From Thermoprotei archaeon (GTDB lineage: Archaea; Thermoproteota; Thermoprotei; Thermoproteales; B15-G16), in NCBI GenBank assembly GCA_003649205.1, contig QMRC01000005.1, positions 59,821 to 123,820 on the forward strand: a stretch of 64,000 nt of DNA. Direction: 5' to 3'. Position 1 is the stretch's first letter, and every line of letters begins with the position of its first letter. The translations under genes were made by a program, and so were the position numbers. The notes beneath the pieces are model-generated. The model was not told the DNA's origin. It was given only the letters and a program-made list of their open reading frames with translations, and did no database searches. This document shows positions 50,713 through 60,147 of the stretch, piece by piece.

Positions 50713-51351
50713 GTGAGTAAGGAAAAACAGCTAGAAGAACTAAGGCGAGTAGTTCTTGAATGTAGAAAGTGTAAGCTATGGCAGTATAGGAGGAATGTAG
50801 TCTTCGGTGAAGGTTCACCATACACATCGATAATGTTCATAGGTGAAGCACCAGGTGAGAAAGAAGATCTAAGTGGTAGACCATTCGTTGGATCAGCAGG
50901 AAAACTCCTTACACAACTAATCAACTCAATAGGCCTTAGGAGAGAAGATGTCTACATAACAAATGTATTGAAGTGTAGACCCCCAGAGAATAGAGATCCG
51001 GAACCAGATGAGATAGAAGCGTGTAGACCATACCTTGAGAAACAGATCGAGATAATTCAACCAGAGATCATAGTGACCTTAGGTAGGTACTCAACGAAGT
51101 TCATCCTAGAGGCAGCAGGTACAACACCGCAACCCATATCCAGAATAAGGGGTACAGTCCTGAGATTAAAGCTCAGATTCTTACCTAGAGAAGTGATAGT
51201 ACTACCAATGTACCACCCAGCAGCAGCACTATACAATCCCAGAGTGAGGAGATACCTAGAGGAGGACTTCAAGAAGTTAAGGCAGTGTATAGAGCACAGG
51301 ATAGCACTTAAGGAACCAGTAACACTCGACAAATTCTTCAACACCACGTAG
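50713..51351 (+). CDS. udg: Family 4/5-type uracil-DNA glycosylase (Fe-S)
   Basis: This thermostable UDG removes uracil from DNA. The 212-residue protein has four Fe-S cysteines (C17, C20, C88, C104), motif 1 GEAPGEKED (44-52), FVGSAGKLL, YITNVLKCRPPENRDP and the motif 2 region PMYHPAAAL. This matches family 4 (UDGa). GTG start. It is divergent from the CdvA-like gene. Confidence 0.93.
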   Translation: MSKEKQLEELRRVVLECRKCKLWQYRRNVVFGEGSPYTSIMFIGEAPGEKEDLSGRPFVGSAGKLLTQLINSIGLRREDVYITNVLKCRPPENRDPEPDEIEACRPYLEKQIEIIQPEIIVTLGRYSTKFILEAAGTTPQPISRIRGTVLRLKLRFLPREVIVLPMYHPAAALYNPRVRRYLEEDFKKLRQCIEHRIALKEPVTLDKFFNTT

Positions 51352-51405
51352 GTAATTAATGAGCTAATACTTTTATGCTCATCACAACTCTACTTAACTT
51401 TAGAG

Positions 51406-52863
51406 GTGTTTACCATTGCCGGCACAGTAGAGAGAAAATTATGGTCTGAAAAATTCATGGAGTGGTTTCACAAAGTACTTCGTGAAGCAGAGATCTACGA
51501 GATGAGGTATCCAGTTAAGGGATGCTACATCTGGATGCCTTATGGGATGAAACTTAGAAACAACATCATATCGCTAATCAAGAAGCTCCTCGATGAGACA
51601 GGTCATCAGGAAGTACTCTTCCCAACATTCATACCTGAAGAATTTATCAGAAAAGAGAGTGAGCACATAGCTAAGTTCGAAGACGAGATCTTCTGGGTAG
51701 TTAAGGGCGGTAAACGAGAACTAGAGACAAGACTAGCTCTTAGACCGACAAGTGAGACAGCTATAATGCCGATCTTCAAGCTCTGGATCAGAGCACATAC
51801 AGATCTACCACTCAAGATATACCAGGTAGTCAGCATCTTTAGATGTGAAACAAAGGCAACACACCCAATGATTAGAGTACGAGAGGTAACTACATTCAAA
51901 GAAGCACACACAGCACATGCAACGTTTGAGGAAGCAGCAAAGCAAGTTGAGGAAGCAATTAGCATATATAGGAAATTCTTCGACACATTAGCAATACCAT
52001 ACGTCATATCGAGAAGACCTGAGTGGGATAAGTTTCCAGGTGCAGTCTACACAATAGCATTCGACACAGTACTTCCCGATGGTAAAGTGCTTCAGATAGG
52101 TACGGCACACAACCTAGGACAGAACTTCTCAAGAGCATTCGAAGTAACATACCTAAGACCAGATGGTAAGCATGAGTACGTCTACACCACGAGCTACGGT
52201 ATCTCTGAGAGAGTTGTTGCAGCTGTTATAGCGATTCACGGTGATGACCGAGGACTAGTACTACCACCAACAGTAGCCCCCATACAGGTAGTCATCGTAC
52301 CAATATACTACAAAGGCCAGGAAGAGTACGTGATATCTCACTGCCGTAAGGTAGCTGAATACCTAAGATCAAGAGGATTTACGGTAGCCCTAGACGATAG
52401 AACAGACAAGACCCCTGGATGGAAGTTCTACTACTGGGAGATGAGAGGAATACCTCTTAGACTTGAAGTTGGTCCACGTGACATAGAGAACAAGGTGGTT
52501 ACAGTAGTTAGAAGAGATACCTTAGAGAGAAGGACAATTGCTCAAGACATGCTAGATGTAGAGCTACGTAAGTTACTAAATGAAGTATATGAGAACCTAA
52601 AGCAAAGAGCTTGGTCCTGGTTCAATGAGCACTATCACACAGCAAGTAACATAGAGGAAGCTAGTGAGAAGATGAAGCTAGGTGGAATAGTGGAAGTTCC
52701 ATGGTGTGGAAGTGAGGAATGTGGTTTAGCAATTGAGGATACACTAAATGCGAGAGTACTAGGTGAACCAGTCGATGAGTATAGGAAGTTACGTGGAAAG
52801 CTGAAGTGTATTAACTGTGGTAAGGAGAGTGATAAGGTGTTACGAATAGCAAAAACCTACTGA
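51406..52863 (+). CDS. proS: Prolyl-tRNA synthetase (archaeal type)
   Basis: The 485-residue class II synthetase shows MRYPVKGCYIWMPYGMKLRN, motif 2 (FRCETKATHPMIRVREVTTF), EAHTAHATFEEA, GTAHNLGQNFSRAF and motif 3 (YGISERVVAAVIAIHGD), then an anticodon domain and a C-terminal zinc-type tail (EVPWCGSEECG ... CINCGKESDKVLRIAKTY). It lacks the bacterial editing insertion, as expected for archaeal/eukaryotic ProRS. The GTG is preceded by TTAGAGGTG. Confidence 0.96.
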   Translation: MFTIAGTVERKLWSEKFMEWFHKVLREAEIYEMRYPVKGCYIWMPYGMKLRNNIISLIKKLLDETGHQEVLFPTFIPEEFIRKESEHIAKFEDEIFWVVKGGKRELETRLALRPTSETAIMPIFKLWIRAHTDLPLKIYQVVSIFRCETKATHPMIRVREVTTFKEAHTAHATFEEAAKQVEEAISIYRKFFDTLAIPYVISRRPEWDKFPGAVYTIAFDTVLPDGKVLQIGTAHNLGQNFSRAFEVTYLRPDGKHEYVYTTSYGISERVVAAVIAIHGDDRGLVLPPTVAPIQVVIVPIYYKGQEEYVISHCRKVAEYLRSRGFTVALDDRTDKTPGWKFYYWEMRGIPLRLEVGPRDIENKVVTVVRRDTLERRTIAQDMLDVELRKLLNEVYENLKQRAWSWFNEHYHTASNIEEASEKMKLGGIVEVPWCGSEECGLAIEDTLNARVLGEPVDEYRKLRGKLKCINCGKESDKVLRIAKTY

Positions 52864-52921
52864 TGCTCTATAGAGGTAAGAGTTAAATACTTTTTAAAAA
52901 TTGTTCAAGAACGGTGATTAC

Positions 52922-53227
52922 ATGCCAAAGAAGAGGAAGAATAGAGGAAGACATAAGGGAGATAAGGGTAAGGAAGGTTACGTACAGTGCGATAACTGTG
53001 GAAGATTAGTACCGAGGTCAAAGATAGTTAGAGTTACTAGACCATATGTACCAGTCGATCCACAGCTAGCTAAGGAGCTAGAGGCGAAGGGGGCAATAAT
53101 TCCGAAGTACTACGTAACGAGGAATTACTGCATTAACTGTGCAATATTCTATGGAATAATCAAGGTCAGACCAGAAGAGGAGAGAAAGAAGAAGCAGTCA
53201 CTCGGTGCCAAGCCAACAAGCAAGTAA
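52922..53227 (+). CDS. rps26e: 30S ribosomal protein eS26
   Basis: The 101-residue basic protein has MPKKRKNRGRHKGDKG, then YVQCDNCGRLVPRSK and YYVTRNYCINCAIFYGIIKVR. The CxxC pairs (DNCGR, CINC) hold the zinc of eS26. In archaea eS26 occurs mainly in Thermoproteota and relatives, supporting the phylogenetic placement. ATG at 52922 follows GGTGAT by 4 nt; a longer frame from 52901 is rejected. Confidence 0.93.
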   Translation: MPKKRKNRGRHKGDKGKEGYVQCDNCGRLVPRSKIVRVTRPYVPVDPQLAKELEAKGAIIPKYYVTRNYCINCAIFYGIIKVRPEEERKKKQSLGAKPTSK

Positions 53228-53268
53228 CTTGTTATCGAAGATCCTCAATTGTACTCACTACTTAGGTT

Positions 53269-53916
53269 TTGAGCATTCAATCATTAGTACTCGTGTCCTC
53301 ACTTAATCTAGATTCCCTGGAAGGTCTCAGAATATTTATTGTTAAATCATCAACTGCAAGAACAGTAGGAGACTTCGGCCTGAAATGTCTAGCTGGTGAG
53401 AGTGGTCGTTTAGATGTCATTTGCTCATGTATCATAGCTGCCTTCAAGCTTAGGAATGGTATTAGGAGGAACGTTCTCTTCTACGCTGTTCTAGAAGGTC
53501 CTCCAAGACCGCCAATAACATTTGAGATCAGAGGTTGGGAGGTACATGATGTACCTACTAGTGAAGTTGAGGTGGCTAAGGTGATTAGAGATCTACTCAA
53601 CGTAGATACTGTATGTGACCCTAGGTATCCAGGTTACTACAAGTATCGTATGTCATTTAGAGATCTAGTACTTGCTCTCAAGAGTAGAGGTGTAACACCA
53701 GTGTACCTACATGAGGGAGGAATTGACATAGCTAGAGCATTCCTACCGAAGAGAGTTGCTTTCATAATTGGAGATCACATAGGTCTACCCGTGGAAGATG
53801 AGAGATTTCTAGATAAGTTAGGTGTTCAGAGAGTTAGTTTAGGACCGAGGATTTACCTTAGTTGGTTTTGTGTAGCTTTAATTAATATGTATCTCGATGG
53901 TCTATGGGTTGTGTAA
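53269..53916 (+). CDS. trmY: tRNA pseudouridine-54 N1-methyltransferase TrmY
   Basis: TrmY makes N1-methylpseudouridine at tRNA position 54. The 215-residue SPOUT protein shows STARTVGDFGLKCLAGESGRLDV, NGIRRNVLFYAVLEGPPRPP, and VYLHEGGIDIARAF then FIIGDHIGLPVEDERFLDKLG and VSLGPRIYLSWFCVALINMYLD. The GDHIGL and SLGP segments are the knotted SAM site. TTG start. It is followed 3 bp later by the CDP-alcohol transferase gene. Confidence 0.93.
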   Translation: MSIQSLVLVSSLNLDSLEGLRIFIVKSSTARTVGDFGLKCLAGESGRLDVICSCIIAAFKLRNGIRRNVLFYAVLEGPPRPPITFEIRGWEVHDVPTSEVEVAKVIRDLLNVDTVCDPRYPGYYKYRMSFRDLVLALKSRGVTPVYLHEGGIDIARAFLPKRVAFIIGDHIGLPVEDERFLDKLGVQRVSLGPRIYLSWFCVALINMYLDGLWVV

Positions 53917-53919
53917 ACT

Positions 53920-54507
53920 ATGACAATTGCTAGGTTTAGGAAGTACTTCGTGAATATGTTAAGTATCCTCTCGACTCCATTTCTCAGGTTAAGTCCAAAT
54001 ACCATAACCATACTCTCACTTCCAGCATCGATCATGTACCTGTACTTCATGCTACAACATCGGTATGTACTGGCTATAGGTTTCTTAGCTCTATCAGCTC
54101 TAATGGATGCTATAGATGGTGTAGTTGCTAGAGCTAGGAACTTAGTTAGTAGAAGGGGTGCATTTCTCGATTCAACAATCGATAGAGTAAATGATTTCCT
54201 GTACTTAGTAGGTCTTTATCCTCTGCTCACTACCGGTATGGATTACGTACTACTTCTACTTGCTCTAGTATTCACGTACTTAATTAGCTATGTAAGAGCT
54301 AGAGCTGAGAGCTTGGGGTTGAAATTAGAGGGTGTAGGTTTCTTTGAGAGAGCTGAGAGAGTGCTTGCTCTAATGTTGATTCTCACCCTGTTTTCAATAC
54401 TTAGGGATCGCCTAACTATCGTACTAGGTCTGGTTGTGTACGTGCTCTGTGCTCTCGTAACAGCACTACATAGAGTAATTTGGGTGTTTACGAGGCTCAA
54501 AGATTAG
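53920..54507 (+). CDS. CDP-alcohol phosphatidyltransferase (archaetidyl transferase family)
   Basis: The 195-residue membrane protein has the family signature D63-A-I-D66-G67-x2-A70-R71...G80-x3-D84-x3-D88. Four to six membrane helices are visible. It transfers a CDP-archaeol-linked archaetidyl group to an alcohol; archaetidylinositol-phosphate synthesis is the common archaeal role, but other head groups are possible. It overlaps the convergent endonuclease IV gene by 4 bp. Confidence 0.9.
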   Translation: MTIARFRKYFVNMLSILSTPFLRLSPNTITILSLPASIMYLYFMLQHRYVLAIGFLALSALMDAIDGVVARARNLVSRRGAFLDSTIDRVNDFLYLVGLYPLLTTGMDYVLLLLALVFTYLISYVRARAESLGLKLEGVGFFERAERVLALMLILTLFSILRDRLTIVLGLVVYVLCALVTALHRVIWVFTRLKD

Positions 54508-55364
54508 CTGGATACTCCTCTACTTTTCATTTTCTCCTCAAGAATTTTCTTCATCTTAACAGCATCCTCATCCAGTACCGGTGATTCACTTATTATGACT
54601 GCATCTAGTCCAAGCTCAATGAGTAGCTCTGCAAGTGGCTCAAATGGCGGTCCATAGTCCTTCTCGTCAAGTGTCCTATGTTCTCTCTCACCACCTTTAC
54701 CGAAGTCAACGTGTGTGAAGTGTATGTGAAGAGGTTTAATGGCTATATCACCTAACTCCTTCTCAACTCTATCAATTATCTTCAGGTAATCATCCTTAGT
54801 CCTGATTATTCCCTGATACCGTGCATGTATGTGAGCGAAATCTATGACAGGTTTACACAGGTCAACGCTTCTACAAATCTCAATCACTTCATCTAGTGAA
54901 CCAATCTGCGAAGTCTTACCTGTAGTCTCAGGTCCAAGTAGAATACCCTTGATGTTCTCCTGCTTAACAAGCTCAACAGCTCTCTTTAGAGATTCAATAC
55001 ATACTCTAACTGCTTCAGCAGTACTTCTCTTACCGTAGTAACCTGGGTGGAAGACCACTAGGTAAGCACCCATCCACGAGGCTGCCCTAGCTGCAGTAAC
55101 TAGTCTATTGATTGAAGCTTCAATAGTCTCCACCTTTTCTGAAGCTAGATTAATTGCGTATGGTGCATGTAGTGAGAGCAAAACATCGTACTGTCTAGCT
55201 GCTTGACCTAAAGCTCTAGCATCGCTCTCACTTATCCTAACACCTCTAACTGCTTGATACTCAAATGCATCAAGGCCTTTAGCTCTCAAATAGGCGGGAA
55301 CACCAATAGTCGATCCACGATAATTCACTGGCCTACCAGCAGGGCCAAATCTAACTCTCATCAT
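54504..55364 (-). CDS. nfo: Endonuclease IV-like AP endonuclease
   Basis: The 286-residue TIM barrel cleaves 5' to abasic sites in DNA. Metal-ligand motifs are DVLLSLHAPYAINLAS, YLVVFHPGYYGKR, ILLGPETTGK, PVIDFAHIHAR, LHIHFTHVDFGKGGEREHR, and IISESP. The spacing matches Nfo. Start is ATG-ATG at 55364/55361. A small zinc-ribbon gene lies 13 bp upstream on the same strand, so they are likely cotranscribed. Confidence 0.9.
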   Translation of the reverse strand: MMRVRFGPAGRPVNYRGSTIGVPAYLRAKGLDAFEYQAVRGVRISESDARALGQAARQYDVLLSLHAPYAINLASEKVETIEASINRLVTAARAASWMGAYLVVFHPGYYGKRSTAEAVRVCIESLKRAVELVKQENIKGILLGPETTGKTSQIGSLDEVIEICRSVDLCKPVIDFAHIHARYQGIIRTKDDYLKIIDRVEKELGDIAIKPLHIHFTHVDFGKGGEREHRTLDEKDYGPPFEPLAELLIELGLDAVIISESPVLDEDAVKMKKILEEKMKSRGVSS

Positions 55365-55377
55365 TATTCACCTTCAA

Positions 55378-55542
55378 TTAACTAATCACGAACTCATAAC
55401 CACAGAAGGGGCACCTAACGTAGCTGCAACCAATTGTAGCGTATGAGCATCCACTACATGCCGTTGCTCTAGCATAAGTTATGTCAAATTTACGACCACA
55501 TCGAGGACAAGTAACGAGCTTTGTACCACCACGTAATTTCAT
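55378..55542 (-). CDS. Small zinc-ribbon protein (54 residues)
   Basis: The 54-residue frame begins MKLRGGTKLVTCPRCG and has CPRC (12-15), a CSGCS and C segment (29-39) and CPFC (44-47), giving two or more Cys pairs like a zinc ribbon. ATG follows GGTGAT by 5 nt, and CTTTTAATAAG upstream is a TATA candidate shared with the divergent gene at 55613. It lies directly upstream of the endonuclease IV gene. Function is unknown. Confidence 0.72.
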   Translation of the reverse strand: MKLRGGTKLVTCPRCGRKFDITYARATACSGCSYATIGCSYVRCPFCGYEFVIS

Positions 55543-55612
55543 CTGCAATCACCAGAGAAATAGCAACAAAACTTATTAAAAGAATTGCTCTACCCAAACT
55601 CAGTGATATGCT

Positions 55613-55990
55613 ATGGGAGCAGATCGTGATGTTGAGCTAATTTTGATGAAGAAGATGCTGAAGTACCAGAAAATGGCTATAGCAGAACAACTAGAGAAGA
55701 TGAAGTCATCTACAAGAAGAGATCCTGAAGAGGTAGTTCGCGAGTACCTAACTGAGAGAGCGAAGGAAGTACTCGAGTATGCTAAAGCTCAGTACCCTGA
55801 GCTGACTCGTGAAGTAGTTAAGAAACTAGCTGAACTAATTGAGAAGGGTACTATACGTGAGCAACTCGATGCTGTGACATTGCTAAATATCTTCAGATCG
55901 ATTGGTGTAGAGGTTAAGTTACCTACGAGGATAGTGATAAGAGAAGGGGGTAGGACAATTAGTATTAGCGAGAAGCTGAGGGAGGAGTAG
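55613..55990 (+). CDS. Conserved-looking 125-residue helical protein, function unknown
   Basis: Nearly all helix, with N-terminal ELILMKKMLKYQKMAIAEQLEKMK, acidic/basic repeats and a final beta segment RIVIREGGRTISISEKLRE. It is divergent from the zinc-ribbon gene and immediately upstream of the DUF2286-like gene (stop and GTG start adjacent), so the two are coupled. No family is recognised with confidence. Confidence 0.6.
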   Translation: MGADRDVELILMKKMLKYQKMAIAEQLEKMKSSTRRDPEEVVREYLTERAKEVLEYAKAQYPELTREVVKKLAELIEKGTIREQLDAVTLLNIFRSIGVEVKLPTRIVIREGGRTISISEKLREE

Positions 55991-56422
55991 GTGAGTAGTG
56001 AGATAGTTGTAATAGTTATCGAGAATGGTGAGGTTAGGAAGATTGAGAAGAAAAGTGGTGAACTTGAGGATGTAGTTAAGGACATAGCCAGGAAAGAGCT
56101 TGAGGAGTGGGATGTGACCTCTTCAGACTTTGTAGTATTGAGAGATAGCTACTCATTAACTCTTCCTCTCCCTCTAACTAAGGAACAGTACGAGAAATTA
56201 CACAAGTACGGTATTAAGAGGAGAGGAAACGTAGCTGAGGTAGATTTACCGATATTCGAGATCTCACGAGAAATAAGTTTTGAGGGTGAGGAAGGCCCTA
56301 GTGCAGGTAGGGTAATAGTTGTTGCACCTTACGTAAATGATGATGTTACGAGAGATATAGCTAATCAAGTAACTGAAGCGCTTAAAGGGGTTGAGGAGAG
56401 TAGTCAAGACGTTGAAGAGTAG
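55991..56422 (+). CDS. DUF2286-like crenarchaeal protein
   Basis: A 143-residue protein reminiscent of DUF2286 of Thermoproteota: N-terminal strand IVVIVIENGEVRKIEKK, a helix DVVKDIARKELEEWD and a beta-rich middle (SYSLTLPLPLTKEQYEKL, GRVIVVAPYVNDD). GTG start directly after the previous stop. Its 3' end overlaps the convergent polB gene by 19 bp. Family name is from memory. Confidence 0.5.
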   Translation: MSSEIVVIVIENGEVRKIEKKSGELEDVVKDIARKELEEWDVTSSDFVVLRDSYSLTLPLPLTKEQYEKLHKYGIKRRGNVAEVDLPIFEISREISFEGEEGPSAGRVIVVAPYVNDDVTRDIANQVTEALKGVEESSQDVEE

Positions 56423-59046
56423 CTAAATAGTGTTGTTACTCCCTTGAGTACTTCATCAACTTTCATACCTAAAGCTTCTAGTAACTGACCGAATGTAGTC
56501 TCAATGTGTGATATGTACTTCTCCTTATCTATCTCATCTATCCTAGCTAACTGAACAGGTTTAACCCCGTCCTTACCTCGAACCTTAACGTAGTGAATTA
56601 TGTCTCCGGGAGCTACCTCAATACCGAATATCTTCAACTGCTTAGCAGCCTTCACGTGAGGTGGTGTTGTCCTCTTGTACTCACTAAGTGGCTTGGATAA
56701 CATGACCTTAAATGCTAGTTGGTCAAGTGGTATCTCACCTCTCTCCAGTTTCCTCCTACAGCTCCTAATGGATTCGATGATCTCAGTCTTCGCTTTGCTC
56801 AGGTCGTTAATGTCATTCACTGAAGATAGTATGTTCAATGCTTCTGCGAAGGCTGTCTTCAGAAATTCTGGTGTATTCCTCTTCTTTCCAACCATACCCT
56901 TGATATCTACCTTACCGTCCCTGTAGATACCGAGGTAATTCTTCTTCTTTCCACTAAATGCTACGTACCTATACTCCTTATCTACATCGAGGTCGACACC
57001 CAGAGCTTCCTCAACCCACTCAAATAACTGCTTGAGCTTCTCTGGATCTGGATTCCATATGAAGAGGCTATCTGTATCACCATAGATAACCGTTAGACCT
57101 AGTTCCTGTGCTTTAGCTATTGTCTTACTGATAGCAATCCTACCCAGCGCAGTTGTCGCTTCAGCAACTGGTGGACAGTAGAGTGGAAATGTCTCTGCAC
57201 CGAAGACACCATAGCTAGCATTAATGAATACCTTCATTGCGTTCTGAACAACATCATACTGCATCTTCATTACAGGATCCTTCTCCATCTTAGCTAACTT
57301 CTTGTATACCTCAACTCTTAGATCCCTAAGTAAGCCTATGAGAAGTGATGAAATTCCCCTCCTCTTCCTACATACCCAATGTGGTAATCCGGGTAGTGTA
57401 TTGCTCTTACACTCTTCATGAGGACACCTAACAGTCTCATAGGATAGATTCCACTTCTTGATTAATGATGGGTACAGTGATGCGAAGTCAGATACTATGA
57501 CGTTGAAGAATATACCTGGTGGTGGTTCTATGACTATAGCACCCATGTACTTCTTGCCCTTAATTATTGCCTTCGTCGTGATCACGGACTTCATTGAGAG
57601 TATATCCTCCTTCTCTGGTATGAGGTAGTTCCTCTTCCTATGCTCGAAGTACAGCATGTTCTTGATCCATGCTGATACAGCAGACCTTGTTAGGTCTTCC
57701 ATCGGTAGCTTCGATATTCTCATCAGTAGCACTATTAACTTCATTACAAGGTCATTATTGAAGGTCGTTAGCTGTAGAGTTAACCAAGCATCTCTAAAGC
57801 AGTAGTTTGCAAGCTCCATGTACGTTAGCTCGGTAATGTGCTTTTCGAGAGTTATCTTACCAACATTCAGTAGTGCCTGTGCTATTGCATCTAGTGTCTT
57901 AACTTCTTGATACCTACCTCCGAAAGCATATGCTTGAATTGCTCTATTAGAGAAGAACTTGTATAGATCAACGTGTATACCGATTGCTAGATCCATGTAG
58001 TTTCTCCTAGGTATGATCGGTATTTCCTCTCTTGTGAAACCTAGCTTAAGTGCTCTATTGTATAGGTACTGTAGGTCAAATGCATCACCATTGAAAGTCA
58101 GCACAACTGGGTACTCGAGCATCACCTTGAATACTTCTCTAAGTAATTCCCTCTCCGACCTGTAGAACTCAATCTTCACGTCCTCAGGTAGTTCAGGTGG
58201 TTTCTCACCCATCTCAACACCAGGTCTCTCAAGTAATAGTACTCTCTTCACTCCATCGTTAGAAGCGATAGCTACTGCAATTACCTCGTAGTGTGCATCC
58301 TTTGGATTTGGTAGTTTATTTGGTGCTGGTGAGAATACCTCGATATCAATAGCTACTCTACGGATGTTCGGTACAGGGGCTTGAAATAGTTCAAGCCACT
58401 CATCAACTAGTTTCTGGTACTCTGGATCACCTTCATACAGTTTATACACCTTCTCCTTTACATCAGATGGCACTTCGATAGGTACCTTGACCAGATTACC
58501 GTTCTCAATCCTGTAGAACATACCTGGAATCAGTTGTCTATCGTAGATGTAGCATAGGTGGTACTTAATCTTAGACTCCCAGGTCTTGGGTAACATCTCC
58601 CTAATGGATTCCTTTGCGCCACCTATCGATAGAGGGTCCTTAGCAATAACCTTAGTAACGACGACCTCTCGATCATGAAGTGGATCGTACTTCTTAACCA
58701 CTTCAATGTGATCAAATCCCTTGTGCATTATGACGTTCCTGTACCTCTTAACAAGTTCCTCAGGTGGTACATTAGTTAGGAGGTATGGTTTGTGACCTGT
58801 ATTATCGTACCAGAAGTATATCTTTCCGCTCGATGGATCATAGAGCTTACACAACGCCTTACCTGCTTTACCATCGTAGGTTACCGATAGTAAGATACAG
58901 GGTGGCGTACTTGTAGGTACCTCAGCTCTAATATGGACTTCAGCTACCTCCTCTTCCTCTTCTCTAAACTCTTCCTCTAGCCCTTCCTCTTCCTCAATTT
59001 CATCTCTTTCTCGAAACCTATACTCTTCAAGAGCTCTAGGGGACAT
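56404..59046 (-). CDS. Family B DNA polymerase (PolB1-type, with acidic N-terminal extension)
   Basis: The 880-residue polymerase has the uracil-sensing N-terminal domain, 3'-5' exonuclease motifs RVAIDIEVFSPA, LTFNGDAFDLQYL and YCFRDAWLTL (all catalytic acids present), and polymerase motifs VSDFASLYPSLI (A), FINASYGVFG (B) and YGDTDSLFI (C). All polymerase residues needed for activity are present. Residues about 12-33 form an unusual Glu-rich stretch (EIEEEEGLEEEFREEEEEV). Length fits Thermoproteota PolB1 (replicative). It converges on the DUF2286-like gene, and a second polB lies at 61396. Confidence 0.94.
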   Translation of the reverse strand: MSPRALEEYRFRERDEIEEEEGLEEEFREEEEEVAEVHIRAEVPTSTPPCILLSVTYDGKAGKALCKLYDPSSGKIYFWYDNTGHKPYLLTNVPPEELVKRYRNVIMHKGFDHIEVVKKYDPLHDREVVVTKVIAKDPLSIGGAKESIREMLPKTWESKIKYHLCYIYDRQLIPGMFYRIENGNLVKVPIEVPSDVKEKVYKLYEGDPEYQKLVDEWLELFQAPVPNIRRVAIDIEVFSPAPNKLPNPKDAHYEVIAVAIASNDGVKRVLLLERPGVEMGEKPPELPEDVKIEFYRSERELLREVFKVMLEYPVVLTFNGDAFDLQYLYNRALKLGFTREEIPIIPRRNYMDLAIGIHVDLYKFFSNRAIQAYAFGGRYQEVKTLDAIAQALLNVGKITLEKHITELTYMELANYCFRDAWLTLQLTTFNNDLVMKLIVLLMRISKLPMEDLTRSAVSAWIKNMLYFEHRKRNYLIPEKEDILSMKSVITTKAIIKGKKYMGAIVIEPPPGIFFNVIVSDFASLYPSLIKKWNLSYETVRCPHEECKSNTLPGLPHWVCRKRRGISSLLIGLLRDLRVEVYKKLAKMEKDPVMKMQYDVVQNAMKVFINASYGVFGAETFPLYCPPVAEATTALGRIAISKTIAKAQELGLTVIYGDTDSLFIWNPDPEKLKQLFEWVEEALGVDLDVDKEYRYVAFSGKKKNYLGIYRDGKVDIKGMVGKKRNTPEFLKTAFAEALNILSSVNDINDLSKAKTEIIESIRSCRRKLERGEIPLDQLAFKVMLSKPLSEYKRTTPPHVKAAKQLKIFGIEVAPGDIIHYVKVRGKDGVKPVQLARIDEIDKEKYISHIETTFGQLLEALGMKVDEVLKGVTTLFSYSSTS

Positions 59047-59120
59047 ACTCTATAAAGTATTGACCCTACTTGAGTAATAAGGGTAGTGTGAGTATGTACG
59101 AGCTATTTATTTAGAATCAG

Positions 59121-60047
59121 CTATAGCACCAGATCTAGAGTACCAACAAGAGGCTCTATGTGATCCCTCCACACGATTACGGTATCTTCAAACTGGGCAA
59201 CTATACCACCAGAAACCTCAATTAGCACTGGATACTGAATTACTAGCTTCCTCGATCTAAGTTCATCCATAATGTGCTCAACTACATCTCTACTGTACTT
59301 CTTAACTAACCACCTAGGTGTGAAGGGTAAAGCATGGTACTCACTATTTATGAAGTTAAGTACCTCAAGTACCTCCTTATCCTTTATTTTCTTCATCTTC
59401 TTACGATCGAGAATTAACGAGAATATGTAGACCTCACTGCCATCCCTAACCCTACCAATACCACTTGTTGAGAATGGTTCAATAGCATAGACCTCACCTT
59501 CATTCACCTTCTCACTAGATGGTATGTAGACATTGGGTACTGACTTCCCTGCATGTAGTCTGTACCTAGCTATTAAGTGACCTGTGAGATTCTCGATTGG
59601 TCTATACCCGTGATCACGAATTACCTTACTAATGACCCTACCTACATCGCCAAGTCTAACACCTACTCTAAACATCTTAATAGCTTCATCTAATGCCTTT
59701 GCACAAGCCATTACAAGTGAAGTTGCTTTAGGATCGAAGCTCAGTGTTATGGCGGCATCCACTATGTAACCATTGACGTGTACACCGACATCTACCTTAA
59801 CGACTGATGAAGGTGGTACTACGCGGACATCGTCGGGAGGTGACGTGTAGTGCGCTGCTATCTCGTTTATCGATATGTTAATTGGAAATGCTGGTTTACC
59901 ACCCTCGTGAATTATGTACTGCTCCAATCTCTCACAGATCTCAATGAGTGGTTTCTCCGGCTCAACAACGTCGAGAGCAAGCTTAAGAACTTTACGAGCT
60001 ATCTCACCTGCTCTCCTATAACATCGAACCTCCTCATCACTTAACAT
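59121..60047 (-). CDS. map: Methionine aminopeptidase, type II
   Basis: The 308-residue enzyme removes N-terminal methionine. M24 signatures include the Asp ligands in VVKVDVGVHVNGYIVDAAITL, IENLTGHLIARYRLHAGKSVPN, YAIEPFSTSG and QFEDTVIVW at the C-terminus, with the type II insertion (about 190-250). ATG at 60047 (MLSDEEVRCYRRAGEIARK) follows AGGTG by 7 nt and is preferred to a TTG at 60065. It is divergent from dnaG with an 100-bp gap. Confidence 0.92.
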   Translation of the reverse strand: MLSDEEVRCYRRAGEIARKVLKLALDVVEPEKPLIEICERLEQYIIHEGGKPAFPINISINEIAAHYTSPPDDVRVVPPSSVVKVDVGVHVNGYIVDAAITLSFDPKATSLVMACAKALDEAIKMFRVGVRLGDVGRVISKVIRDHGYRPIENLTGHLIARYRLHAGKSVPNVYIPSSEKVNEGEVYAIEPFSTSGIGRVRDGSEVYIFSLILDRKKMKKIKDKEVLEVLNFINSEYHALPFTPRWLVKKYSRDVVEHIMDELRSRKLVIQYPVLIEVSGGIVAQFEDTVIVWRDHIEPLVGTLDLVL

Positions 60048-60147
60048 CGGACAACACCTTGACACGTAATTAAGTGAAGAAAAGTATATTTACGCTTTGA
60101 CTTAACAACTATTAAGTCTGCGTGTTGCATGACTTAGGTGACATGTA

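Noticed and set aside
53228..53268. Short gap after rps26e as an RNA gene
   Set aside because: Only 41 bp, with no fold, box or ORF of interest.
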